In this document: piece by piece, positions 34,322-47,900 of the stretch | Layout: each line of letters begins with the position of its first letter | How positions within the stretch are numbered: position 1 is the stretch's first letter | NCBI GenBank assembly: GCA_013146195.2 | Contig: CM028383.1 | Span: forward strand, 20,483,642-20,547,641 | DNA length: 64,000 nucleotides | Source: Codonopsis lanceolata | Taxonomy: Eukaryota > Streptophyta > Magnoliopsida > Asterales > Campanulaceae | Direction: 5' to 3' | Notes under the pieces: generated by a model | What the model was told of the DNA's origin: nothing | The model's database searches: none | What the model saw: only the letters and a program-made list of their open reading frames with translations | Position numbers and translations under genes: made by a program

Positions 34322-35330
34322 ACCAACATATCTTTCTATATAATGAGATACATGTCTTCCCTTCTATTGATGGTAAAAGTAGAAGTCTTTTTATCTAAAA
34401 AAAATTAAAATCAACACAATTTTTTAACCAATGTAGGATGTATATCTTTTATTGGTAATAATAGTAATTTAAAACCAACATCAATTTATAACAAATGTGT
34501 AATATATCTCTTTTATTGCTAATAATAGTCAAAGTTCTATCTAATCTAAAATCTAAAATAGTTTAAAATTATCATAATTTTCTAACCAATATGAAATATA
34601 CATCTTCTATTAGTATTAATGGTAGAAGTTTTATATCGAAAGACTTTGAAAACCAACGTCACTTTCTAACCAATATGTGATACATTTCTTCTATTGGTAA
34701 TTAATAATTAATACTCCCTCTGTCCCTAAATTATCGTCTTCCTTTCCTTTTTCGTCCGTCCGAAAATAATTGTCCACTTTGAAACTTACCTTTTTAGAAC
34801 ATCACTTTTACCACTTTACCCATACTTTTTCACTCTACTTTAATTATGAGCCACATATATATGGACATTAAAAAAAACTACACATTAAACCAATATAAAT
34901 AATGAAGTCAATTACTTTTTCTTAAACTGTGCGCCAGGTCAACCAGGACGATTATTTAGGGACGGAGGGAGTAGTATTTTTAAAACTAACATCAATTACT
35001 AACCAATGTGGGATACATCTCTTCTATGGTTATAAGTAGAAATCTTTTATCAAATGAATTTTAAAACCAACATCAATTTATAACCAATACGAAATGCATC
35101 TCTGCTAATATTACCATTAGAATATATGTTTCTTACATTGGTTATAAAATAATGTTAATTTTAAAAGTCATTAAATTAAAAACCTCATATTTTATTATCA
35201 TTAAAAGAGTTGTATCTCACTCACCTTTTATTATTAATAGAAAAGTTTTAATTTACATTGATTATAAGTAATGTTAGTTGTAAAAAATTTTAAATATAAG
35301 ATTTCAACCATTGTTAATAGAAGAGGTTAT
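34322..35330. repeat. Degenerate array of about 85-bp repeats, partly inverted
   Basis: Units recur at roughly 34322, 34412, 34466, 34569, 34650, 34983 and 35067. They share AACCAACATCAATTTATAACCA, then GATACATCTCTTCTATTGGTAATAATAG. From about 35110 to 35330 related sequence appears in the opposite orientation (CATTGGTTATAAAATAATGTT). A Stowaway MITE sits inside the array. No genes. The remaining 35331-35990 is AT-rich with only a MITE fragment. Confidence 0.65.
34714..34971. mobile_element. Stowaway MITE
   Basis: 258 bp with terminal inverted repeats CTCCCTCTGTCCCTAAATTA and, inward from the right, CTCCCTCCGTCCCTAAATAA. Flanked by TA on both sides (34712-34713 and 34972-34973). The interior is AT-rich without an ORF. 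Confidence 0.9.
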
Positions 35331-35384
35331 ACGTGCCTATGACACTGTATAAATATATATGATTTCGTTAATTGAAAAGACAAT

Positions 35385-35485
35385 GCCTAAATAGAAGGTG
35401 CGAATTAAAAAAGTATTACAATTGAGGAGTATTACATTGATTCAAATGATAGTTGAAGGATTTGTGTTTTATAAAACATGACTAT
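35385..35485. mobile_element. Fragment related to the Mutator-type MITE at 48701-49789
   Basis: GACAATGCCTAAATAGAAGGT and ATTGATTCAAATGATAGTTGAAGG match, in the same order, 49660-49745 of the larger element with moderate divergence. Only one end is recognised here. Confidence 0.5.
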
Positions 35486-35990
35486 TTAGGAGATCATTAT
35501 TGCGTACCTTCGATTCATTAAGAGTATCATAATTATATCACCCACAAAAAATGACATTTTGTAGTTGTAGATAAAAACATGAAACTTAAGTAATTAAAAA
35601 TTTGGGAAAGGAGACCACCCGCAATTTTTTCAAAATACCTAATTTGAAGTTGGGCCGAAATGGAAAAAAATAGAAATTACTAAGACCTCGTAAGCAAAAA
35701 AGGTAAAATTTAATCAAGTTGACTAATACATATAAACGAGGACAATTTTTTTGGGACGGAGGGAATATATTCGTTCACCCTTACTGAACTTTATTCCTCT
35801 TCATTTGCTAGTAACAAAAGAGATATCAGGATTCAACAAGTACATGATATTACAAACCCGAAAATAATAACAAGAAAAGGGGAAGAATATCACGAGCAGC
35901 ATCAGGTCAAATTTGACTACTTCGATGACCAAAGTACATTATTTTGAGAACCATGCAATTGTAAACTTTTTGACTTGTGTCAGTATACGC

Positions 35991-38900
35991 CTATGCCCCG
36001 GAACCAGCTAGCCGCCTCCTGGTAGCATTGGAAACCGATACCTGACCAAGTTTATCGGCCCCTGCTGACAAGCGTTCCTTAAGTGGCGTGAAATGTCTCA
36101 TCCATACACCAGTATAGACCTGAATCAAACAGAATTATCATATACACTGAAGAAATCTAATTTTGGAAGGATCGAGGAAGCATTAAGCAACCACATATTA
36201 AGTCAAAAAAATGGGAAACTAACCTGTGCTGGTCTCATTATCTTTGTGTCGGGATCATCCAAGGACTCACGCCAATGCGATAAATAGCCAGCCATTCGAG
36301 GTATTGCAAATAGAACGGGGAAAAACTCAGTTGGAAAACCCATTGCCCTGATTTAAGAAGAGAAAACAAACAAAAAAACCAGCTTATTTAACAATTATAT
36401 CTAGTCATATGTAGTATGTATAGTGTGGGTGTGTGGTGAGGAAAGATGCTAATCTAATGCAGACCTATAGATTAAACCGGAGTAGAAGTCCACATTTGGG
36501 TACAACTTCCTCTTAACAAAATAATCATCTGACAGAGCAGCTTTCTCCAAAGCAATTGCCACCTGTAAACGACAAAGAGTCAACATCTAGGATAAAACAT
36601 CTGTGATGGAAATTGAAAATGTGTGAAATTGGATTCCTTTCTTCTTCATAAAAATACAATTTCTCCTTTTCATAGTCCCTTGCATCGTATAGAGGAGCAT
36701 ATTCAAAGAAAACTTCCATTTCTCAAAACAAAATTAAAACGGGAAGCATTTAGCAAAAGCCCAGCTATTTTTAAGATTGTTCAGAGTAATCAATTTAATC
36801 CCTCAGAAACAAAACAACGATGGAAATTGTATGATGAATTTCTACAGTAGCAATGGAGAATCATAAGAAACATAAGATCAGAGGCAATCATAAGTAAACA
36901 CATAATCTGTGGGCTAAAGAAACGAGGGAATACGACAACAATTGAAGATCTGTAAGCAGGTCTCTTCATAAACTTCGGCCTGGGCCAAACTTTTCGTACA
37001 CAAAATGCCCAACATATTTCATATGCTATACTTAGGTCAAACTTTCACAACATAGAAACTGGATTTGGATTAAGAATTGTGCGAACCTTTTCCACCCTTA
37101 ACTTTGCAACGATCATAAATCTCAACGTTCTCTTCCACTAAGTTAGGCAGGATACATTGCCTAAAAATCTTCGGTATGCAATCATAACAAGAATTTCCTT
37201 CATTCTATCTCTCCCAGAAATCAGTTTCAAGGGCTCTATACGGTACGAATGATTGAGTAATAACCCTGAACTCGATAGCATTTACTTTATAGAAGGGTAT
37301 AGCTCTTGACAATTTGGAAAGGAAGATTTGATGAACAAGAGACCGTGTAGCTACAGCACGACTTGATTCAAAAGTATAAATAACACAAATAGCAAACACA
37401 CGCGTAGCTGAGAACAATTATAAGTTGAGACCATGCTTACGAAATTAACGAGGTAGGATCGCTATCAGATAGACGGATCCCAAGATGAACATCATCAAAA
37501 GTAAACATAACATAATTTAAAGGCTATAAATAAAAGAGATTCACCTCAATGAGAGGATCCCGGCCAACAATTGAAAATACCTCCTCTGCCAAATTCTTTA
37601 TAACCTTTGCTCTGGGATCATAGTTTTTGTACACACGATGCCCAAAACCTGACATTTTTCGTTTCCTAGAAGAATGATTTGAACAAAAGCAAGGTAAAAA
37701 TAATGGAAATATGTCATGATACAAATGCATGCCAAGGTCATCGTGATGTGTCAGAAATATACTCCAGGAAGATGCTTACCTGCTTTTCACACCCTCAATA
37801 AACTCTGGGATATTATTGATAGTTCCAATCTCACTCAGCATCTTTAGAACAGCCTGTTTATCACCATGGTAAAAATTGAGAGGTTATATACCTGTATATC
37901 AAGATCTTGCTAAGAGTGTACAACTCCCTCTGTTTAAAACTAAGTGTCGTTTTTGCAAAGTTTTTTTGTTCCAAAATAAGTGTCATTATAGGATTTCAAG
38001 AAACATTTGTTCATATTTTGCCAAAACTACCCTTATTTTTTACTTTCAATTGTTCAAATTAAATGATGTTAGAGAGGGGATTGTTAAGAGGAAAGAGAAA
38101 ATACTAGTGCAACTAAACTACATTAAATGAACTTAAATAAGGGTATATCAGTCTTTTTATAAGTTTCCTTAATCTGTGTGCGAATTGCTAAAACGACACT
38201 TATTTTGAAACCGAGGGAGTAATAGGCAATATGTGGAGCATAATTAGCTTCAGGTGAGAGGAAGGTTTAGTGGTTTCCTCTAATCTTGAGTCTGGATGCT
38301 TCAAATGTAAGACTGTCAGCATACCTCATTTGCTCCACCATGAAGAGGACCATATAGTGCTCCAACAGCCCCAGCAAGTGCTGTGTATACATCAACCCCA
38401 CTGAAAAACACACGGTCAAGTACTTGGTGCAAGAGGTTAATGTTCCCATTTTTATTATTAGATTCAGAAACAACCTACCTGGAAGCAAGATGCCTTGCAG
38501 CAGCTGTGGAGCAATTCATTTCATGCTCTGCATGTAATATGAAGAGAATATCTAGGACTCGGGCCAACCGAGGGTTGGGTGTATAGGTCCTATTGCCTCT
38601 GCAATTACGAAAAGTGTATATCAGAATCATGTCGTAGACCCAGAGTTTTAGTACAATAGTTGCCCCCTAATTACTGTTAAGGGACGCAATTTATATTAAT
38701 TACTGCACAACTCAAGTGCACGTGAGCAAACTAAGATGTATATGTATACACCCAAGTTATATACACACAATCTTAAGGAGCCAGAATTTGAAGGCACACA
38801 ACAAAACTTGGTGGGTACCAAAAACAAAAACCCTCAAATCTAAATATATGATGTCTATCTGGCAGAGTAATCAAAACAGTAAAAGCCGTGTCAAATATCA

Positions 38901-41900
38901 ATCCAAAAATTGGTCAAATATGACTAAAGCCTCTTAAATTGGGGCCAAGGGACTAATAACTATATGGCCCTTTTGTTGAAAGAATTATAGATTACAGATG
39001 TTGCTTTGACCCCCAATGAAACTAAAATATTTCCCAAAACAGTGGTAATAAAATGAATCTTTATATTGAAGAGGGGAAAACATACAATGAGTCTAGCATG
39101 TATAAGAAGTTCTCCGAATAAGAAAGGTTGCTTGAAGGAAGAACAGGAGGCCTTCCTGCCATCCTCAAGTAAGCTGCTGCAGCAATTGTTGGTGCCTGAA
39201 CATATACAATTTTAGGCTGTTTGTTAAATTTTACACCATGAAAGTTCACACAAAATTAGCAAACAAAATAAAGAAGGCCAGGAATAAAAAAAGACGTGTA
39301 AAAATAAGCTAACCTTCCCAAGTATGCGCACTATTTGCTTATCACACACTTGCTTAGACTTGTACAAATCTTGGCCCTATTTAACAACACATGTTAGTAA
39401 TAACTAATAAGATATACTGAGTAGCAGGGATTTAACATTCAGATTCTAATGATTAAGATCCTGCGTTGTAGAAATAAAGCAACATTGTTGTGGCGTGATT
39501 TGATCACACAAGCAAGAGGACACACAATAAAATATGGCTTATTTAGTCAAGGCTGGGACTGGTTGATGAAGTGGAATGTTGTTTGCAGTTCCATCAAAGT
39601 GGAGAAAAGAAAAAAGGGTGAAATGTCCCTTCCTTTTGCTAAAATTCTTAAATGTCTACACTAAGAAAATCTCTCATACCAAAAGAAAGTACCCACGTGT
39701 CCATCCATAATAGGTTATGCTAATACAACCATAATCATAACCTGCAATCCTCAAAGTTCAAGAACACTGAAATTTTCAGCCTTGGTTCCTTGTGAGAACA
39801 TGGTGCAAATTTATTGAGACAACCTCATCCAGAATTAGCACGGTAACAATAGATGTTTGGTTTCTTATTTTTAGATCTCTATTAAAAATTGAAATGATGC
39901 AACTTTACTAGTAGGACATGCACACGGATCTTATTTAGTCGTCTTTCATCATTTAATCAAGATGCTTACTGAAGGCAAAAAGCTAGCACTCGCTTCCATA
40001 CTTGTCCATCTTGCTCTCTTTCAATTGAATACCAGAGACGACGTATGTGGAAGGGGATTAGGATCTTAAGAGCATGATAATGAGATTTAGACGTCTTAGA
40101 GTTGAGGTAAAATGTGCCCTAGAGCCACAAGAAAAATACATCAAGAGAGAACATAGATGTTGTAAGAATGATAAATAAGGTATCACAGACCTTGGAGATC
40201 AAATTGCCAAAGCATGCTAAAGAGTATTCGAGATACGTACCATTTTAAGTTTGTGGCACAAACAATTAGCAACTTCAGCTTATTTCCTCATTCAGGAATC
40301 ATCTCTCATCAAATCATAAATATGTAGGACTTATATCGATATCATTTCAGTTTTGGGCAGTTAATTTAAGCAATTAGGACTAGTATTCTAGGCCTACAGA
40401 TTTTGATGCAATATTTTTGGTCGAAATTAGATAGTTGGAATAGCAGACTTTTGCTTTTCCAGTGGATAAATTACTTAGGTGGCGTGTGGTTGCAAACCTT
40501 CCTGACTAGATTTTTTCTTTTTAGCTTGCGATCACAAGTCTCACCTTTGAACTGTGTTTCTGCTGCAGAAAATTTAGAAAGGAGGGGGGTGTGGGAAAGC
40601 AGCCGTTATTGAGTCAAAATCACCCCGATTGTATGTGTTCCCTCCTTCACAAGTTAGCACTCTGTTTGATTGATTTATCACGCACCTAGTTATGCACCTC
40701 AGTCTCTACACATGCAAGCGAGATTGAAGGTGAGGGTAAGTGTCAAAACTTGATACATAATGTTCGCCCCTCTCAGCAAAAGCATGAACATTTTGCATCC
40801 TCACCAGGCAGGGTCATGTTCGCAAGGATAGATGAATTAGATGGGCCCAAACCTCACACACCCTTTATGGATGTAAATTAAGCACATATGGCTCTTATAT
40901 TGCTTGTATAAGCCAATTTGCTCATGCAGAGCTACTGTTGACGATGATTGAGAAGATATTATCTTTGCCTACTACAGATTTTATGTTGAGGCATCTAATC
41001 TAGCTGCGAAGACCATGCTTCATTTGATGGTCTTTAGTTGGTTAGAGCATAGAGGTGGAACCCTTAGTGAAACATGTTGCTATGAATGATAATCCTAAGG
41101 TTACCTGGTATAAAATTTATGGCAGAAGTTAGGGAGCACGGACACTCTCTGGAGGGATACGTGCCAAATGTTGATGCATGTCAGACACCTGACACTCTCA
41201 AACACTCCCCGGCGCGTACTCAATACTATGCATAAGTGTCGGAATAATTTTATGGCCTAAACATGCCTGCAGCCACTAGAGAATCATGAAGGAGAATGAG
41301 AAGGCACGAAGGAGAAAAAAGAACCTGTCAAGCAGCACAATTACTTCCCAAATCTTGCCTTCTTGTTTTTGCTTTTTCAACAGCTGAAAGTCATGTCTTC
41401 CCACCACCTGTTCCTTCTTTTAAGTTACTTCTTCACCTCTTGTTTCTTCTCAACCATTTGAAATTTTCAGGCTGAGTTTAGGGTTCTTTTTGATAGTTGT
41501 TTTTCTTTTACTAAAACCAATGACCATATTGTTTCATGTTGCCGAGTTTGTCATGTCAGTGTCAGTGTCAAGTGTCTTTTAGGACATGATTGCAGTTAAG
41601 TATGCCAGGTAGATCTTTATTCAACCAACTGGTACGTTCACTGCAAGAATCACTTCATTTGTATACTAGTATATTCTTCCGTATCTGATATGCCTGTTGA
41701 ATGTAGCCATGTAGGCAAGCTCTGAGAGAGAGAGCTCAGTTAGGCTTTACTAGTTTTAGAAAGTATAAGTAATAACTGTATTTTGCAGTTAATTTTTTCC
41801 TATCCATACCGGGGGGAGATGGCAAGGCATCTATGTCCCTCCCCCCCCCCCTCTCAACAAAACCCCTGTAGTATTAGGGTAAGGAGTGTGTCCTCACAAT

Positions 41901-44900
41901 TTCTAGTTATTCTGTTAATGATTAAGGGTACTGTCCCCATTTCTTTCTCCAAAATATAATTAAGTTAGATAAAAAAGCTATTCTTGGTAGATTTCCAGTG
42001 GTGGGATAACTTTAGTTGTGTGAGGCAGCAATACATACAGAGTGCAGATCCCAATAAACCTTCTCAAGGGACTATAAGCCAGATGTTCCTGTAAGCTCTA
42101 GGAAGATATTTGATCATTGGGCTTTTCAAGTTTCTTGGCTCGTTACAATCCACTGCTTTGCATCTCAAGAAAATTATTCCTTTCCTCATCTAAATGACTT
42201 GTGCATGCACTATACTTGAACTGCATGTTAGCGTAAGCTGAAAGCAAATACAATGAATAAAGTACAAACATAGCTTTTTCCTTGTGCGCAGACAGTTGCA
42301 CAAAGTGCTAAGAGAGTAGTTGCCAAATTCCACCTTAGAAAGAAATTACTGTTGTAAATTCGAGTAGCTAAGTTGAGGTTGTAAATTCAAAAAGCCCTAG
42401 CAACTCAGAGAATAAGCAGGTAACATAAATACATCTATTCTATATTCATGAACAGTTAAAAAATTAAGAGACTGAAATCTAAAAAAAGATGTCAACAAAA
42501 GTTCTTGAAAGAATACGAAAACCTAGGATGCTACTTAAGAAGGGGGAACCAACACAAAAGACACTTTTAAGAAGATGGCCATCATGTGATCCAGTTTTAT
42601 GTGAAACGCTGATTGCTTATATTGTAAACCTTTCAAGAGCAGATTCTAACACAATACATAAGAAATATTCAACATGTGAAGATACCCAGGTCCACTAAAG
42701 AGTTTGATTGCTTACTCTTAGAGCAGGATTCGCATCAGGATGAAAGACAGAAAGGGCACTCATCGCACTGACGAGAACACCCATTGGATGAGCATCATGA
42801 GGCATCGCCTGTATAATGTCCTGCAAATTAATGATTTGTAGAAATATTAGAAAATCATAGTTCAGTTTTTTTGTTTGGTGTGGCAAAAACATCCGGTTAC
42901 AAAGCCCAACATTACTTCCCCAAGACCTAGTAACCAATCACTTTTTCTTCTACAACATTTTTTCTAGAAACAAAATTAGAGTCACCTCCCCTTCAGATAT
43001 GATAAGGACATCTACTTCAAACCCAAAAAAATACGTTCTGTTAATTCTGGTCAACAACTTAATCAAACAATTAGAGAGCACTAAACTTAAGTTGATTCAA
43101 TTACTATTGAAAATTAAATCCTCGTTTTATCCTCCGAGTACAAGATGAGAGCGAATTCCATTGTTCTGTCAGCTCATATTTTGGCCTTTTTTTATAAGTA
43201 AATATTTTGGCTTTTATTATGGTAGCCAAATTGAATTAGATAGAATATATCTTAGATTGGCAACCTTTATTCCAAATTCATTGGTTACTTGCACAAGAAC
43301 CTCTCCATGGTTTTGACCTTTCAATCAAAATGAAAGTAAGCAGAGCTTCGCACAAGAACCTCTCCATGGTTTTGACCTTTCAATCAAAATGAAAGTAAGC
43401 AGGGCTACACTGATCATATGGAATTCACAATTTTCAAAATCTAGGGCCAAAAGATGTAAATACATGCCTTGTCAGGAAGGGTTTTGAACAATTACATAAA
43501 GCTATCTTAGAATACAATATTTCAGCAATTAACGTAGGAAATCATTTCAGCAATATACTTGGCCCTATAAATCCGAGAAACTTATCCAACCTCAACAATC
43601 TAAACAGCAAAACATATTGGTACTTTGGGCACGTTCATAATTGTGTTACATCCAGGGCAAAGCTAAGAGTTTTTGGGGGGGCTAAGATAAGTATAACGAC
43701 CAACTAAATATATATTTTGAAGATATTGAGCTTTCGATTTATGTAGTAATTTTAATTGTCTTTAGAGTGATAAATGCGAAAAATCTGGGATACTATCTGA
43801 AGTGTAAACTAAAATTAACTACAATTTGGGAAAAGTAAAGGACAATCAAACCTTTTCTTTTACTAATTATTCTTTTCACATCTATATAAGTAACATTTTT
43901 AAGATATGATGAAATAGTAGAATATATTTGAAAATACAGTTGAAATCAAGAAATTTACAAAACTCACTCGAGAAAATAAGTACTAATAGAAGAGTTTCTC
44001 AAGCCCCATAACAGTATTATATAGCCAAAATGCTAATCTCCAAGTGCACAAAAGTTCCCGTAAGGCCAGAGGTATAAGATGAACCGCCAATGTCAAGACT
44101 CCCAAAGGACATTGCTAGCAGTTACCAAATTCAATTAAATAAGGAATGCAGATACTTGCCAACAAGACTCAGTCAAGTAAACCATGGATGGGGTGGGGGA
44201 GATAAAAAAAGGGACATGTATCGAAGTAACTAGGGTAAAAAGAAGACCAACCCACCAAAATGCCCTGTGGGACAGCTGAATGCTGTGAAACAGCAAATTC
44301 CCAATCTGCCAACTGACTCTCAGAAGGTAAATTCCCGTACACTGCGTGAAAAAGAACACACTTATCAAAAACCAAAAAGTTGATACATAAACTTATGCAA
44401 TTATCGAGACAAAAGACTTCAAATGCACAAATACATATCAACTGTCTTCATTTTCCTCCTGACAACAAAACCACAAGCCCCGGTGTCCCAGGGCCTTTTA
44501 TCATCTGGAACTTCAATTTTTCAATATTCAAATATTTCTTCCCAGCTTGACATGGTGATACAAGTAAGCTTCAGTTTTTCAATATTCAAAGAAAAGGTGA
44601 CACCATCTTTGTCATTACGTTCTTGTGCAGAGATGGTAAACAAATAAGCTTCCTTAAATTATATCCCCCATAGGCCCATAACACTCCCAACTCTCACACG
44701 CACAAGAACAAGAATACAATGAAAAAACTTCAATTGCAATGAAAAACAAAGTTGTTTGATCGCTGCAATTATGTATTATCAAATTCTGAAACAAATTGTC
44801 ATCTACTTTTCAAAGAGCAACACAAATTCCCTCTTGACTTCTAGATTGATAATAACTAAATACTTCAAGATTGACTGCTTGGCATAATTATTTCACAACA

Positions 44901-47900
44901 CCATGGTTATCTGAGAATGTACTCAATTTTGATGGTAAAGATGACCAGAGTTGGCCATGTAGTAGGAAAATAAAAGGCATGCCTTGACGCAGTGGCGAAG
45001 CCATAATAAAGCCAGAGAGGACCATGGCCACCCTAGACTTTTTGAAATTTGTGAGAGACCTTGACCTTGGGTCGAAAGAAGATTGACACCTTCAGTCACA
45101 ACCCTTGTGGGACATCAGAAGATTCTTTTTGACAAGTCAATTGGTAGGGCGAGCAGCTTGGAGTCGATCAATGAAGGGAAGGGCAATGTGAGAAGAGGTC
45201 CTCATGAGCTGAGTGCAGACAGACATGCATAGACAAGTGAAAGTGCCATAGTCCGTAGGAAGACGGAAAGAAAGGCATGGCTGACTGCAGACAGACATGC
45301 CATGTGAGAGCGACATAGTCCGAAGGAAGATGGAAAGAAAGGGTTTCCCCATAAACTGGGGTTGTGGACGCCTATAGGGTCATGAAAGAGGTTTTCTTTG
45401 AACTCTCTATCCAGAATTCTTTTAGTCCAATGTCAATTTGGCTGAGATCTTCGCTCCATTCTTTCTCTTGCCCATGGGACTCCATTTATTGCCCCTTCCG
45501 ACGGTCCATCACTCGCAGTTCAAGCAGCAACCCTCCTTCAATGAATGTTTCGCTTTGGAAGTGAGTTATGCCGATAAACTGGGGTTTTAGACGCCTATAG
45601 GGGTCATGAAAGAGGTTTTATTTGAACTCTCTTTCCAGCATTCCTTCAGTCTTATGTCAATTTGGCTGAGATCTTCCCACCTTTATTTCTCTTGCCCCTG
45701 GGACTCCATTTACTGCCCCTTCCGACAGTCTGTCGCTCTCGGTTCAAGTAACAACCCTCCTTAAATGATTTTTTTGCTTTGTAAGTGTTATGCCCCCCCT
45801 TCCTTCGTAACCTACAACAACCCCACCTTCATGAAATAATATTTTCTATTTGGGTGTATTATCCCTCAAAGTTCGACTTGCATAAAAATTTATGGCAAAT
45901 GACACTAGATCATATTATGTATGGTGATAATCTATCTATGCATTAAAGCTACGGCAAGTTGAAATATCAAACTTTGCTTCTTCCGTTTTTCCCAAAGCTT
46001 ATATAAGTGTTCACTGTGCACAAAACTTAAAGAAATAGGCTTCTTGTGTAGGATAGAGTCAACCATGACTTGAAGCTAATATTTATATTCTTAACTTAAT
46101 GGCCCATTTAGACTCATAATCCTTGCTTCCCCACTGCCTACGCTGACATATCAATACGCTTATATATTTTGTTTTCTTCAAAAAAGAATGACTTAAAGGT
46201 TTTAGTTCTGAAATACATTCATGTCCAACGAAATAATTTCCAAGTTGTAATCGCAGAATAGTTCACTTGACTCATTCAGGGCACTTTCTTTGACACTAGT
46301 GAGAGGGTAAATTAAAGTCTCAAAAAAGTGTCCTATTTTGAATTTACAGAAATTAAGTGGGACCCTTCCATTTACTGAAAAAGAGATAAGACTTTCTTAT
46401 GGAACATCCTAAAACTAAAAAGGAATAAGGGACTCTCTTCAGTTCAGATGGAGTCAGTAATGCAAAATAGATGGCATATTACAACAATGAACAAATCTCA
46501 GATAGATGCTAACTATACATGACTAAAATGTATCATTCTGATATAAGCATGAATCCAAGTTGAACATATAGTACAGAAACCCATCCTGAATGGCATCATT
46601 AACATAGTAAACAACTTCCCTACAAGATGAGTGGCTATGAAACATATTATCATAATAGCTGTTAAATTCTGTGTTCCAATGTTTACAAGAAAATAAACAT
46701 ACAAATAAGGATGAAATCTTGGAGGTGGTAAACTTACTTAAAAGGTAAGCTACTTCCAAGAAGGAACTCCCATCAGCCAACTCTTCGATTGGGTAGCCTC
46801 TATATCTTAGGATTCCCTCATCACCATCAATGTAGCATATTGAAGACCGAACAGGAGCTGTGTTAAGGAAGCCTGGATCATAAAGTTTGAGACCTTTGTC
46901 ATTGTTTCCCGTAGTTATCTGCAAGTTGTTACAATCAAAAAATGCTACTTGTTAGTTCCAAACAAATATATGTCAGTTTCAAGGCTTCACTTGTCGGTAT
47001 TATAGATTTAACATAAAATGATACAAGGTAAAATAACTCCCAACAAATACTGAAGTTAACAGACTACAGAACAAAATGCTGACGGTTCAGTTTTAAAATG
47101 GAACAGATAAAGAAATCATTAATTGGGATCAATTAGCTACACCACTTCCCTCACTTTCTACTCTTTTTCTGTTTTGGCTCCTACTCATGACAACGCAGAT
47201 ACTTCACTTCACTGTACTAGCTTCCTCAGCATCTAAGTGTTATGATTCTCGGTGAGGCCTACCCTAAGCTTGATTAGGTATGGTCCATTCGAGGAATGGG
47301 ACTCAAGTTTAAGAGAAATGAATTGATGTATTCCGGTAGTAGCATTGCATTTGAATCTTAACTCACAAATAAACTATAAAATTTTGCCGCCACAAACCAA
47401 AAAAAATATCTAAATTAGACAAAAACCCAAGAAACATCTAGGGAGATGTAATGTACACAAAATATACCCCCTCCATCCCATAAATAGAAGAAAGTAAAAC
47501 TTTCTAATATTGGAGAACTCAACCTAGACAAAATCAACTCAATATTTAGCATACATTTATAAGATTATTTGTAATAAAATTTCAATCATTCAAATTAAAA
47601 TTAATAAGCAAAAGATGTTAATCGGTTTAGCCCTAAATGCTTCGGTCTATTAGTTATGGTCCAGGATAGGTTCGGTTTAGACGGCTAGCGCCGTTACCCT
47701 GTCAAAAACCTGCCGGTTTCCAATCAAAGATTAAACTTATACATTTTTTTCCAATTATGAGGCTTGTATGGTTTTTTCAGTATATTATACGGTTTTTCGG
47801 CTAATTATACCGGTCCCATACATTACTAACTATATTAGACCATATGAAAGACAGCTTCGGTTAGGCCCTAACGGTTTCCGATCCGGTCTATGCACTCTTG

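Noticed and set aside
37876..38130. 84-codon ORF within citrate synthase intron 8
   Set aside because: Falls inside a Stowaway-type MITE and lacks motifs.
41842..41852. Poly-C run in intron 4
   Set aside because: Simple homopolymer, no further structure.
40403..42698. Short ORFs in the 3.3-kb intron 4 of citrate synthase
   Set aside because: No recognisable domain and no splice-compatible continuation; ordinary intron.
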